Shown here in pieces: positions 1 to 6,972 of a stretch of DNA of 64,000 nt (position 1 is its first letter; each line of letters opens with the position of its first letter). The translations under genes were made by a program, and so were the position numbers. The DNA comes from Ktedonobacter robiniae. Its GTDB lineage: Bacteria; Chloroflexota; Ktedonobacteria; Ktedonobacterales; Ktedonobacteraceae. The notes under the pieces were generated by a model that did not search any database, had not been told where the DNA came from, and worked only from the letters and a program-made list of their open reading frames with translations. The DNA is taken from positions 3,292,001-3,356,000 of the forward strand of contig NZ_BNJG01000001.1 of assembly GCF_016587375.1 (NCBI RefSeq), written 5' to 3'.

Positions 1-1222
1 GCTGCTCGGGAATACCGTGCAGGATTTTCTGCTGAATATCTTCATTCAGGTCCTGCCAGGGCGTATTCAGATCAAAGTCATAGGCCTTGGACAGGGATTC
101 CAGAATGGCGCTATGCCACTGGCTACCATTGACGACCTTGCTCCAGGGGGCGATGGCGCCCTCAAGAATGCTGACCTCGGGATGGGTCACGATCAGTTCA
201 GGATCGATCTCCATCTGCGTTCCCAGGCCGGTACAGGTGGGGCAGGCCCCGTGGGGACTGTTGAAGCTGAAGGTGCGGGGAGCGATCTCCGGCAGGCTAA
301 TGCCGCAGTAGACGCAGGCTGCCTTCTCCGAGTAGAGCGTTTCCTCTCCACCAATTACAGAGACCAGCACGACCCCATTGCCGAGTTTGAGGGTCGTCTC
401 CAGCGAATCGGTCAGGCGCTGGCGGAAGGCTGGATCGACCTCTTCATGCAGGATCGCGGGAATATCTGGTTCCGCGATATTGTCCTCGTCGCGATGGGCC
501 TCTTTGCTGGCATTGACCTCGTAGAGCGCGGGCCGCTCGGCCACCTTCTTCAGCCCATTCTCCTCGTTCTCCTCGCGTTTCTGTTTGCGAATAATCAGGC
601 GGTCAACCACGACCTCGATGGTGTGTTTCTTCTGTTTATCCAGGTCGATTTCGTCGCTCAGGTCGCGAATCTCACCATCGACGCGCACGCGGACATAGCC
701 TGAACGGCGCATCTCTTCAAAGACGTTCTTATATTCGCCTTTACGGCCCTGAACAAGAGGGGCCAGCAGCATGATGCGTGAGCCATCAGCCAGGCTGAGG
801 ACAGCATCCACAATCTGCTGGAGGGTCTGTTGACTGACCTCGCGACCGCACTGGGGACAATGCTGGTGCCCGATGCGTGCGTAGAGCAGGCGCAGGTAGT
901 CATAAATTTCGGTAACGGTGCCAACTGTTGAGCGTGGGTTGTGGGTTGTGCCTTTCTGATCGATGGAGATAGCAGGCGAAAGGCCGTCGATGTGTTCAAC
1001 ATCGGGCTTCTCCATCTTGTCCAGGAACTGGCGTGCATAGGCCGAGAGCGACTCTACATAGCGACGCTGCCCTTCCGCGAAGATGGTATCAAACGCCAAA
1101 CTACTCTTCCCCGAACCCGAAAGACCTGTGATGACCACGAGCTTATCGCGCGGAATGGTCACGTTAATATTCTTTAAATTGTGCTCACGTGCACCACGAA
1201 CTACTATTTTATCCTGGGGCAT
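1..1222 (-). CDS. uvrA: UvrA excinuclease ABC subunit A (N-terminal part, cut by the left edge)
   Basis: The ATP-dependent damage-recognition subunit of the UvrABC nucleotide excision repair complex. Reading leftward from ATG at 1222 the protein starts [19 protein letters not shown], the standard UvrA N-terminus. The Walker A motif GLSGSGKSS is at residues 33-41. It is followed by the [13 protein letters not shown] and [13 protein letters not shown] blocks, then cysteine pairs including CPQC near residue 122 and a CVYC...CPTC zinc module near the end of the visible part. About 407 residues lie inside the window, and a full UvrA is about 940-950, so the C-terminal ABC half is outside. No LexA-type box could be assigned upstream with confidence. 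Seen: motifs and frame. Known: family role. Confidence 0.97.
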   Translation of the reverse strand, partial: MPQDKIVVRGAREHNLKNINVTIPRDKLVVITGLSGSGKSSLAFDTIFAEGQRRYVESLSAYARQFLDKMEKPDVEHIDGLSPAISIDQKGTTHNPRSTVGTVTEIYDYLRLLYARIGHQHCPQCGREVSQQTLQQIVDAVLSLADGSRIMLLAPLVQGRKGEYKNVFEEMRRSGYVRVRVDGEIRDLSDEIDLDKQKKHTIEVVVDRLIIRKQKREENEENGLKKVAERPALYEVNASKEAHRDEDNIAEPDIPAILHEEVDPAFRQRLTDSLETTLKLGNGVVLVSVIGGEETLYSEKAACVYCGISLPEIAPRTFSFNSPHGACPTCTGLGTQMEIDPELIVTHPEVSILEGAIAPWSKVVNGSQWHSAILESLSKAYDFDLNTPWQDLNEDIQQKILHGIPEQ

Positions 1223-1742
1223 AACAATCCAACCGTCCGTCCCTGCAAAACGTAGAATAACTACAGTGCTTATTTTCTATGTGGGTGTGCCAACGAAAGT
1301 GCTGCCCTGAAATGTTCAGGAACACCTTCTTTTGTTCTGGTATACTCTCGCCAAAGTACCGTAGAAAATACAAACAAACGTTCCATCTAACACTACTATA
1401 CTGGCGGCTTTGCGTCAAGGGTTATGGGACCGGCTAGAGCGGATTCTTTTCATGCTCTCAAAGGGGAGAGTAAGAGCATTTGCGTTATTCCTCCCAATCC
1501 ATCAAACCCATTCTGTACATGTGAGAATTGCTACAGGCCAAAAGGGTCACTACTAAGAGAAAACACTCTGGAGCGGGGAATTATTTCTTGGTTTATGACG
1601 TGTAGTCCGTAATTCTGTCTAAATATGGCTATGTTCCTTTGATGGAAATAGATTACAATAAAAACAGCTTGTAGCAGAGTTGTCTTGGTTGGCTGCAAAG
1701 ATGTGGCCTGAGAAGAAGGAAGTGACTTTGGTGGAGGTACGT
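1223..1742. other. Intergenic region between divergent uvrA and lepB
   Basis: A 520-base gap between divergent genes that should carry both promoters. Near 1307-1321 there is a small inverted repeat, CCTGAA and TTCAGG around ATG, about 90 bases upstream of the uvrA start. It overlaps TGTTC-AG-GAACA, a possible regulator site. Short open frames here lack a ribosome-binding site and recognisable sequence. Nothing else is supported. Confidence 0.4.
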
Positions 1743-2357
1743 ATGGGTGTAAAGCTGAATACTGGGAAGCGCTACCGTTTTGTGCGCGAGCTGGTAGAGA
1801 CGTTGGCGCTGACAGTGTTGCTCTTTCTCGCGATCAACTTCGCGGTGCAGAAATTTGATGTGGTGGGCAAGAGTATGGAATCGCGGCTCCATAATCAGGA
1901 GAGCCTGATTGTCGACAAGGCGAGCTATTATGTACGCCAGCCTGCGCGTGGGGATGTCATTGTTTTTGAGGCGCCCCCGCAACCGACTGCCGACTACATT
2001 AAGCGTATTATCGCTGTGCCAGGAGATGTGATCTCGGTCGAAAACGGGGTGCCAACCGTTGATGGTGTGCGGCTCAATGAGACATACGTTGATCCCGCCA
2101 AAGCAGGGGCCTCACCCACTGATAGACCCATACATAATCTCCTTGTCCCTCCTGGTTACTACTTTGTGATGGGGGATAATCGCGTTGACAGTTATGATTC
2201 GCGCTCGTGGGGGTTGGTCCCGCGTGCTAACATCATTGGGCGTGCGGCGCTTATTTACTGGCCGTTTAAGGCGGATAACATTGGCCTTTTGCCTGATGTC
2301 TCATCTGTCTACGTGAAGGTACACCAACCATCGGATACAATCAATGCCAGGCGCTAA
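1743..2357 (+). CDS. lepB: Signal peptidase I, first of a tandem pair
   Basis: Type I signal peptidase, a membrane-anchored Ser/Lys protease that cleaves signal peptides from exported proteins. The chosen ATG has a GGAGGT Shine-Dalgarno six bases upstream and gives 204 residues; longer in-frame starts (from 1680) lack one. A single N-terminal membrane segment lies at about residues 17-36. Catalytic Ser44 is in GKSMESRL and catalytic Lys87 in YIKRIIAVPGD. The MGDNR...DSRSWG box follows at 143-157. It stands divergent to uvrA and is followed by a paralogue about 240 bases downstream, separated by a repeat element. Two adjacent LepB genes suggest divided substrate range or growth-phase use; that is inference. 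Confidence 0.95.
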   Translation: MGVKLNTGKRYRFVRELVETLALTVLLFLAINFAVQKFDVVGKSMESRLHNQESLIVDKASYYVRQPARGDVIVFEAPPQPTADYIKRIIAVPGDVISVENGVPTVDGVRLNETYVDPAKAGASPTDRPIHNLLVPPGYYFVMGDNRVDSYDSRSWGLVPRANIIGRAALIYWPFKADNIGLLPDVSSVYVKVHQPSDTINARR

Positions 2358-2360
2358 GAT

Positions 2361-2464
2361 CTTATTCCGAAACTCAACCCCCATTCGGGGGCGCAGCGCC
2401 ATTTGCGTGTCTAACGCTTCCCCCGTTCGGGGACAAGCGCGCTCAGGGTTTTCGGATCAGAAGT
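2361..2464 (+). repeat. Dispersed palindromic repeat, family A, copy 1
   Basis: One of five clear copies in this window (others at 6822-6935, 10541-10600, 56703-56766, 63198-63296). The left end resembles CTTATTCCGAAA, and the right end GGTTTTCGGATcAGAAG is close to its inverted complement. Inside are two GC hairpins built on CCCCCATTCGGGGG and CCCCCGTTCGGGG and the motif CAAGCGCGCTCAGG. No coding capacity, so it is REP- or MITE-like. Confidence 0.8.
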
Positions 2465-2593
2465 AGCTGCGCAACCAGGAAATAGTACTGTCGGGGGCCA
2501 CGAACAGCACGACGCTACGTTTCGTGGTATCCTTCCTGTATACTATGGTGGAACTTATTGATATTATTTGAAACAGTTTAACGAGGAAAGCCC

Positions 2594-3403
2594 GTGGATG
2601 TAGAGCTGGATTTTGAAAAACGTTTCCGCTTAGTGCGTGAAATCATCGAAACCATCGTGTTGACCGTCTTGATGTTTCTGGTGATTCGCCTGGCAGTCCA
2701 GAACTTCAACATTGATGGCCAGAGCATGGAGCCGAACTTTCACAATCAACAATTTATTTTTGTCGACAAGTGGTCGTATCTCTTCCATCCACCCCGCCGC
2801 GGCGATGTGATTGTATTTGCCGCTCCCCCTGAACCCGACCAGGACTACATCAAGCGCGTTGTTGGCCTCCCAGGCGACGTTATCACCATTCAAGACACGA
2901 CTGTATTTGTAAATGGGAAGGCATTATCTGAGACATATATCGATCCGCACCGCCAGGGGAATCCCTATGCGCCCATTGTCAACATGGTCATTCCCCAGGG
3001 CGATTATTTTGTGCTGGGAGACAACCGTGCTGGTAGCTCAGACTCGCGGGCCTGGGGCTGTGTTCCCAAGCAGAATCTCGTAGGCCAGGCCGCGTTTGTC
3101 TTCTGGCCCTTAGGACAGGATAACTGGGGGCTGGTCAAGAACGAGAGCGGTATCTTTGATCAGGTGCCCCAGCCACCCCAGGTCAGTAATCCCACCATAT
3201 GTCCGGTGAAGCCTGCCCCTGTTCCTGCCACCCAGATCGCCCCCTCGCAGGGTGGGTATCCCTCACTCATCTCCCAGGCCGAACTGCCCGCCACTTTCCT
3301 GCTGCCCACCCTCCTTGGCGGCTGGTGGTACTGGCAGCAACGTGCCCAACGCCGCTGCAATGCCAAAGAAGCCACCGAGCAGGACCAGGAAGAAGAGGTA
3401 TAA
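2594..3403 (+). CDS. lepB: Signal peptidase I, second of the pair, with a C-terminal extension
   Basis: Second type I signal peptidase (269 residues) starting at GTG behind GAGGAAAG. The membrane anchor is at about 18-38, Ser44 in GQSMEPNF, Lys87 in YIKRVVGLPGD, and LGDNR...DSRAWG at 141-154. The catalytic core matches the upstream paralogue but the protein is about 65 residues longer. The extra part is proline-rich (190-220), then has ELPATF at 230-234, a short hydrophobic run with WWYW (236-247), a basic QQRAQRR patch and an acidic tail. That order resembles a sortase-type sorting signal but lacks the LPxTG glycine, so the resemblance may be chance. It is followed by an intrinsic terminator at 3458-3497. 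Confidence 0.94.
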   Translation: MDVELDFEKRFRLVREIIETIVLTVLMFLVIRLAVQNFNIDGQSMEPNFHNQQFIFVDKWSYLFHPPRRGDVIVFAAPPEPDQDYIKRVVGLPGDVITIQDTTVFVNGKALSETYIDPHRQGNPYAPIVNMVIPQGDYFVLGDNRAGSSDSRAWGCVPKQNLVGQAAFVFWPLGQDNWGLVKNESGIFDQVPQPPQVSNPTICPVKPAPVPATQIAPSQGGYPSLISQAELPATFLLPTLLGGWWYWQQRAQRRCNAKEATEQDQEEEV

Positions 3404-3457
3404 TAAGTAGCCTGAAAAACAGGCAAGCTTAAAAATTGTTTTTCTCGTTGAAGTGCC

Positions 3458-3497
3458 TTTAGCCGGGTGGGAAAGCTTCTTTCCCTACCCGGCTAAA
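3458..3497 (+). terminator. Intrinsic-terminator-like hairpin after the lepB pair
   Basis: Left arm TTTAGCCGGGT and right arm ACCCGGCTAAA enclose a second stem, GGAAAG and CTTTCC. It sits 55 bases after the lepB stop. An alternative start codon at 3453 for the next ORF would fall inside this hairpin, which argues for the later start at 3528. Confidence 0.75.
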
Positions 3498-3527
3498 TAT
3501 TTCCTCAGCGAAGGCTGGAGTAAGAAA

Positions 3528-3755
3528 ATGCTCGAAAGATATGAATGGTCGAAGCAATTGCAAGAAACGTTACAAAGAAACATCTACGATTATGTCCAAC
3601 ATACATGGCGTCTCTCAGATATGTATAGTAATAATGTAGATAAAAGTGGCTCAGATTACGCGGCTATAGTTAGATGGGTACGAGAAAAGTGCGAACAGAG
3701 GAATTATATATCCTGGCTCGATAATACTACTGCTAACACTTCTAGAAGGCCTTAA
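3528..3755 (+). CDS. Small hypothetical protein, AT-rich
   Basis: A 75-residue ORF starting at ATG behind GGAGTAAGAAA, a reasonable ribosome-binding site. It begins MLERYEWSKQLQETL, is predicted soluble and mixed-charge, and ends in a Thr/Ser/Arg tail. No family is recognised. Base composition is clearly more AT-rich than its neighbours, which can indicate recent acquisition or decay. It could be the remnant of a longer gene; that it is expressed is inferred only from the RBS and the terminator downstream at 3920. Confidence 0.4.
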   Translation: MLERYEWSKQLQETLQRNIYDYVQHTWRLSDMYSNNVDKSGSDYAAIVRWVREKCEQRNYISWLDNTTANTSRRP

Positions 3756-3779
3756 GAAGGGGCTTTAGGAGTTGCTTGC

Positions 3780-3911
3780 ATGAAAAAGTTGAACATATTT
3801 CAACGGAATTGTCTTGTTATTGGTACCGATTTGGCGACCATTCAGAGCCTGGGAAAACTGCTCAACACTTGGTTTCTTCCATCACCATTCTGTACATTGT
3901 GGTATCATTGA
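3780..3911 (+). CDS. Very short hypothetical peptide ORF before a terminator
   Basis: A 43-codon ORF, starting MKKLNIFQRN and ending FLPSPFCTLWYH, with TAGGAG about ten bases upstream. It ends nine bases before a clean hairpin (3920-3936) followed by a T-rich run, so ORF and terminator together look like a short transcription unit. The lysine start and an aromatic tail with one cysteine would suit a precursor peptide, but no maturation enzyme is adjacent. A 66-codon ORF overlapping it in another frame (3776-3976) runs through the terminator and is less likely. Confidence 0.3.
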   Translation: MKKLNIFQRNCLVIGTDLATIQSLGKLLNTWFLPSPFCTLWYH

Positions 3912-3919
3912 TAGGAAAT

Positions 3920-3958
3920 GCGGCAGAAGCTGCCGCTACTTCTCGTTTTGTTTGTTTA
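3920..3958 (+). terminator. Intrinsic terminator
   Basis: GCGGCAG and CTGCCGC pair around AAG, followed by a T-rich stretch (TTCTCGTTTTGTTTG). It ends the small-ORF unit at 3528-3911 and separates it from the hydrolase gene. Confidence 0.75.
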
Positions 3959-4028
3959 TACAATGATAAGGATTAAGTCAAACCCGATCACAATACTGAC
4001 AAACGACACTAAACGGAGGTATGAGCAC

Positions 4029-4850
4029 GTGAAATGTGACCTGGGAGATCTGGCGATCTTCTATGAAACCAGAGGTGCTGGTCGGCCCATCGTCATGTTG
4101 CCTGGGCGGCCAAGCGATCATCGTATTATGGAACGGTTCATGGAACCTCTTTTCACGCAGCGGGATGGCTGGCTACGCATCTATCCTGACTTACCCGGCA
4201 CAGGGCTCACCCCGAGCGTGGACTGTCTAGCCACGCACGATCAGATGCTCGAAACTGTGCTGGCGTTCATCGACAAGGTCATCCCAGACCAACACTTCGT
4301 GCTCGCTGGCATGTCCTATGGTGGCTACCTGGCTCGTGGTGTACTCTATCATAGGGCGGCGTTGATCGATGGCGTGCTGCTCTGTGTACCTCAAATGAAG
4401 GCCGATCCCGCCCAGGTTCATCTCCCACCCAGGACTACGCTTGTGGAAGACCCGATGTTAATGGCCCAATTAGAGCCGAGCGAGGCACAGATTATCGCGG
4501 ACCTCGTTGTGGTACAGAGCCACACGGTGGTGGAGGCGATGCGCGATGTGCTGGCAGAGGTCCAGCTAGCCGACCATACCTTTCTCGCTCAGCTAGATCC
4601 GGCTGGCCCCTTTTCCTTTGATGTGGATCGACTTCCCACTCCCTTTGGTGGCCCCACGCTCATTCTGACTGCACGGCAGGACCAAATTTGTGGATACCGG
4701 GACGCCTGGGATCTGTTGGACAACTACCCCAGAGCGACGTTTGCTGTACTTGATCGGGCCGGACATTTTGTGGATATCGAACAGAATGTGCTGTGCCACG
4801 CCCTCATGCGTGAGTGGCTGGATCGGGTGGAGGAAGGCGAAAGCCGCTGA
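4029..4850 (+). CDS. Alpha/beta-hydrolase fold protein
   Basis: A 273-residue alpha/beta-hydrolase. Start chosen at GTG 4029, with GGAGGT eight bases upstream; the longer frame from 3918 begins inside the preceding terminator. The nucleophile elbow GMSYGG puts Ser96 at the active site, the acid is probably Asp218 (LTARQD) and the base His246 (RAGHF). The oxyanion-hole region is VMLPGRPSD near residue 25. Family members include esterases, haloperoxidase-like and C-C hydrolases. The substrate cannot be told from sequence and the gene stands alone. Seen: triad and fold motifs. Not known: reaction. Confidence 0.85.
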   Translation: MKCDLGDLAIFYETRGAGRPIVMLPGRPSDHRIMERFMEPLFTQRDGWLRIYPDLPGTGLTPSVDCLATHDQMLETVLAFIDKVIPDQHFVLAGMSYGGYLARGVLYHRAALIDGVLLCVPQMKADPAQVHLPPRTTLVEDPMLMAQLEPSEAQIIADLVVVQSHTVVEAMRDVLAEVQLADHTFLAQLDPAGPFSFDVDRLPTPFGGPTLILTARQDQICGYRDAWDLLDNYPRATFAVLDRAGHFVDIEQNVLCHALMREWLDRVEEGESR

Positions 4851-5038
4851 CCGCCAACCGGCCTGGTATCTTTGATGGGGGAGAAGAAGTCGAATCCACA
4901 TACGGCGGCAGTTACAGGGGCAGTGATGGGAGAAGATTTCTTTCGTACCGATCCGCGCTCCCTGACCGATGCTCTGACACGTGTGGTTATTCACTATCAC
5001 GTGTAAAATGGGAGATCTCCTTATAAGCGGAGTTGTGA

Positions 5039-5056
5039 GGCCATGCAAGCATGGCC
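5039..5056 (-). terminator. Short perfect hairpin beyond the zinc-ribbon gene
   Basis: GGCCATGC and GCATGGCC around AA, just past the stop of the leftward gene ending at 5070. In that direction it is followed by ATAAGGAGATCTCCC and then TTTT, giving a modest terminator candidate. Confidence 0.45.
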
Positions 5057-5069
5057 CCTACACATGATG

Positions 5070-5986
5070 TTAACCGAGTTGGATGCTCATGTCTCCGTTG
5101 TTAAGGGTGATGCTCTTGATGGGGCGTTTGAGTCGGGCTTGAGCGTCGGCGAAGTGCTTGTTGAGCAGTGTCGTGATGTCGTCGGAGGAGAGGACCAGGC
5201 CGATGGGTCCTTCCAGGGTAGTGTTGGTGGCAACAAGCTTTCCATCTTGTATTTGGGGTAGGACTGAGATCGCGCTGGCGAAGCCATAGACTGTGAAGCT
5301 TAGCCGCACATGATCGGGTGTGATTTGGGTGCTGGGATTTTGGACCGGGCTATTTGGTGGTAGGTTGAGCACGACCAGGTTGTTGAATGCATCTTGCGTG
5401 ACTTTCAGGGGTGGAATAGGCACATCGATCCCGGGGGAAGTGGGGGAAGGCCGGGAATGTTTGTAATATTCGAGGCATCCGGTACCTGGTTCACGGCCCT
5501 CGTCATAGCGGCATCTAACTCTTGTGTCGCCATATCGTGAGCATAAGGACGTATGCCGAAGGTCCAGATGGCTCCCAGGGCCAGGACCAGTATGACAAGA
5601 ATAGAGAGACAGCCCAGGGTCAGGCCTGCGCGGCTACGCTTACGTGGTTGAGGCCTCTCCTGGACTGCTGCTCCTCTTGGATCTGCGTTTGGTTGCATGT
5701 TTCTCTCTCCTGCTGAATTTCTCTGATACTGTGGAAACGGAGCAGGAGGCATTGAGGGAGACATTTGCCCTGGTCTCTGGTAAGAAGTTCCTGCTTGTGG
5801 GCCTGGTACTGGCTGTTGCCAGGAGGGTTGTTGTGATGGACCCGCGAGGAACGTCTTTTCCTCATGGGGATTGCCCAGCGATGATTGCTGCCAGGCAGAC
5901 GGCGTGCTAGCTTGCACGGTGGCTCCACATTGAGGACAGAAGCTCGCCTGCCTGTCGATTGGTGCGTTGCACTGTCTGCAATTCAT
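5070..5986 (-). pseudogene. Zinc-ribbon, single-TM protein split by a one-base frameshift
   Basis: ATG at 5986 (behind GGGGGAAAGAC) opens a zinc ribbon, MNCRQCNAPIDRQ with CPQC (two CxxC pairs in the first 25 residues). A Gln/Pro-rich linker, a basic patch (PRKRSR) and one membrane helix (CLSILVILVLALGAIW) follow. The frame ends near 5405 just after PGLPPLPPG. A second frame starting at once (IDVPIPPLKVTQDAF) continues an exported-looking beta-rich domain to 5070. The whole stretch is 917 bases, one short of 306 codons, and adding one G in the CCCCCGGG run near 5430 restores a single 305-residue protein. Either a real mutation, a sequencing error at the homopolymer, or, less likely, programmed frameshifting. 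It is the second gene of a two-gene operon with 6009-6443. Confidence 0.7.
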
Positions 5987-6008
5987 GTCTTTCCCCCGTT
6001 TATAAAGG

Positions 6009-6443
6009 TTAACGCTCACGATGCAAAATCTCGTCCATGGATTGGATGATGCGTTGACACAGGGCCGGGTCTGCGTTAATGGCTTGCGCGACCTGGTTGA
6101 TGAGGGCCTGTTCTTGCTCTGGCGAGAGATGGTAGCCATATTGCTGGTGGACTGCGACGGCTGCGCCACGGCGTACCTTTTCCTCGTCGCTAAACTGAGG
6201 AGGGGGAAGGGCCTGGGTTGCGCGCTCGCTGGTGGTGCCGGGAGGGCTTGCGCCTTGCAGGGGTTGCAAGCCCTGAGCGGCAAAGGCGATCTCGTTGCCA
6301 ATCAAGTGCGCTGAATGAGGTGTAGCTCGCTCTACATGGACGACGACGCTCTGACTCTCCTCTTGCAGTTGGGTAATAGTGCCTTCCAGGTAGATAACCT
6401 CTGGCGCTCCCCAGAAGACACGCTCGCCTTTTTGCAGGATCAT
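6009..6443 (-). CDS. Hypothetical protein, 144 residues
   Basis: Unrecognised protein starting MILQKGERVFWG. The N-terminal 60 residues look beta-rich, a short Pro/Gly linker follows, and the C-terminal 60 residues look helical (EQEQALINQVAQAI...). No signal peptide or membrane helix. GGGAG precedes the start by about ten bases. The next gene, a zinc-ribbon membrane protein, begins 22 bases beyond its stop, so they are probably co-transcribed. Function unknown. Confidence 0.7.
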   Translation of the reverse strand: MILQKGERVFWGAPEVIYLEGTITQLQEESQSVVVHVERATPHSAHLIGNEIAFAAQGLQPLQGASPPGTTSERATQALPPPQFSDEEKVRRGAAVAVHQQYGYHLSPEQEQALINQVAQAINADPALCQRIIQSMDEILHRER

Positions 6444-6532
6444 CGCTTTTCAACTCCCATCCTTTGATGCAGGTCATACAAAGGCCCTTTCTGCATATAC
6501 GTTTGTCACAGGGATAGGGTTTTTATGTATGT

Positions 6533-6582
6533 GAGTGTGGTGGCGTCTTCGGCGCCTCGGCGCCGAAGACGCCACCACACTC
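6533..6582. repeat. Long perfect hairpin, 24-bp stem, 2-nt loop
   Basis: Arms start GAGTGTGGTGGCGTCTTC and are perfect to the centre (GGCGCC-TC-GGCGCC). It lies about 90 bases upstream of the 6009-6443 gene and about 390 upstream of mutS2, that is between divergent genes, so it is not simply a terminator of either. The stem sequence is not shared with other hairpins in the window. Confidence 0.85.
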
Positions 6583-6602
6583 TATACTCTTGAAAAAGGT
6601 AG

Positions 6603-6632
6603 TTGGCTTATTGTCGTGAGCGACAATATATG
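6603..6632 (+). promoter_or_regulatory. Candidate promoter with a palindrome in its spacer
   Basis: TTGGCT, 18 bases, TATATG, with the inverted repeat ATTGTCG / CGACAAT (6610-6627) filling the spacer. This is the geometry of MerR-type operators. The match to the -35/-10 consensus is only moderate and the next gene (mutS2) starts 340 bases on. Confidence 0.3.
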
Positions 6633-6821
6633 GTATCTTAGTCAAGAGCGGACGGCGGCGAGCAGCATCTTCTATTTTTTGTTAGTAGTGCGGACTGGAC
6701 AGCAAACCCCTGAAGAGAACACACCCATGATAGTTCTGGCTTAAGACCATATTGTACCCTCTGTTGTGCCATAAGTGAGGGTCGCCGAAGTAATTATTCT
6801 GAATTTTCCTCGAAGTGCCTC

Positions 6822-6935
6822 TTCGAAAACCTGAGCGCGCTTGCCGTGCTACCTTTAGGTGGTCCCCGAATGGGGGAGCGTTAGCCACGGTAGTGGTGCT
6901 GCGCCCCCGAATGGGGGTTGGTTTTCGCATAAGAA
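6822..6935 (-). repeat. Dispersed palindromic repeat, family A, copy 2
   Basis: Same layout as 2361-2464 in the opposite orientation: CGAAAACCTGAGCGCGC at one end, two GC hairpins (CCCCGAATGGGG and CCCCCGAATGGGGG), and GGTTTTCGCATAAGAAGG at the other. It ends about 38 bases before the mutS2 start; a longer mutS2 frame that reads through it is rejected. Confidence 0.8.
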
Positions 6936-6972
6936 GGATGATGCCGTTGTGCCCACCTCCGGGCGCATAGCC

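Noticed and set aside
1320..1342. LexA (SOS) box upstream of uvrA
   Set aside because: GAAC and GTTC words occur but not with the four-base spacing of the GAACNNNNGTTC box.
1424..1612. 62-codon ORF between uvrA and lepB
   Set aside because: No RBS, no recognisable domain, lies in an expected promoter region.
3776..3976. 66-codon ORF overlapping the 43-codon ORF
   Set aside because: It reads through the terminator at 3920-3958; the frame at 3780 ends before it.
6859..6972. Longer N-terminus for MutS2
   Set aside because: It would translate part of repeat family A; the family's conserved N-terminus begins after 6973.
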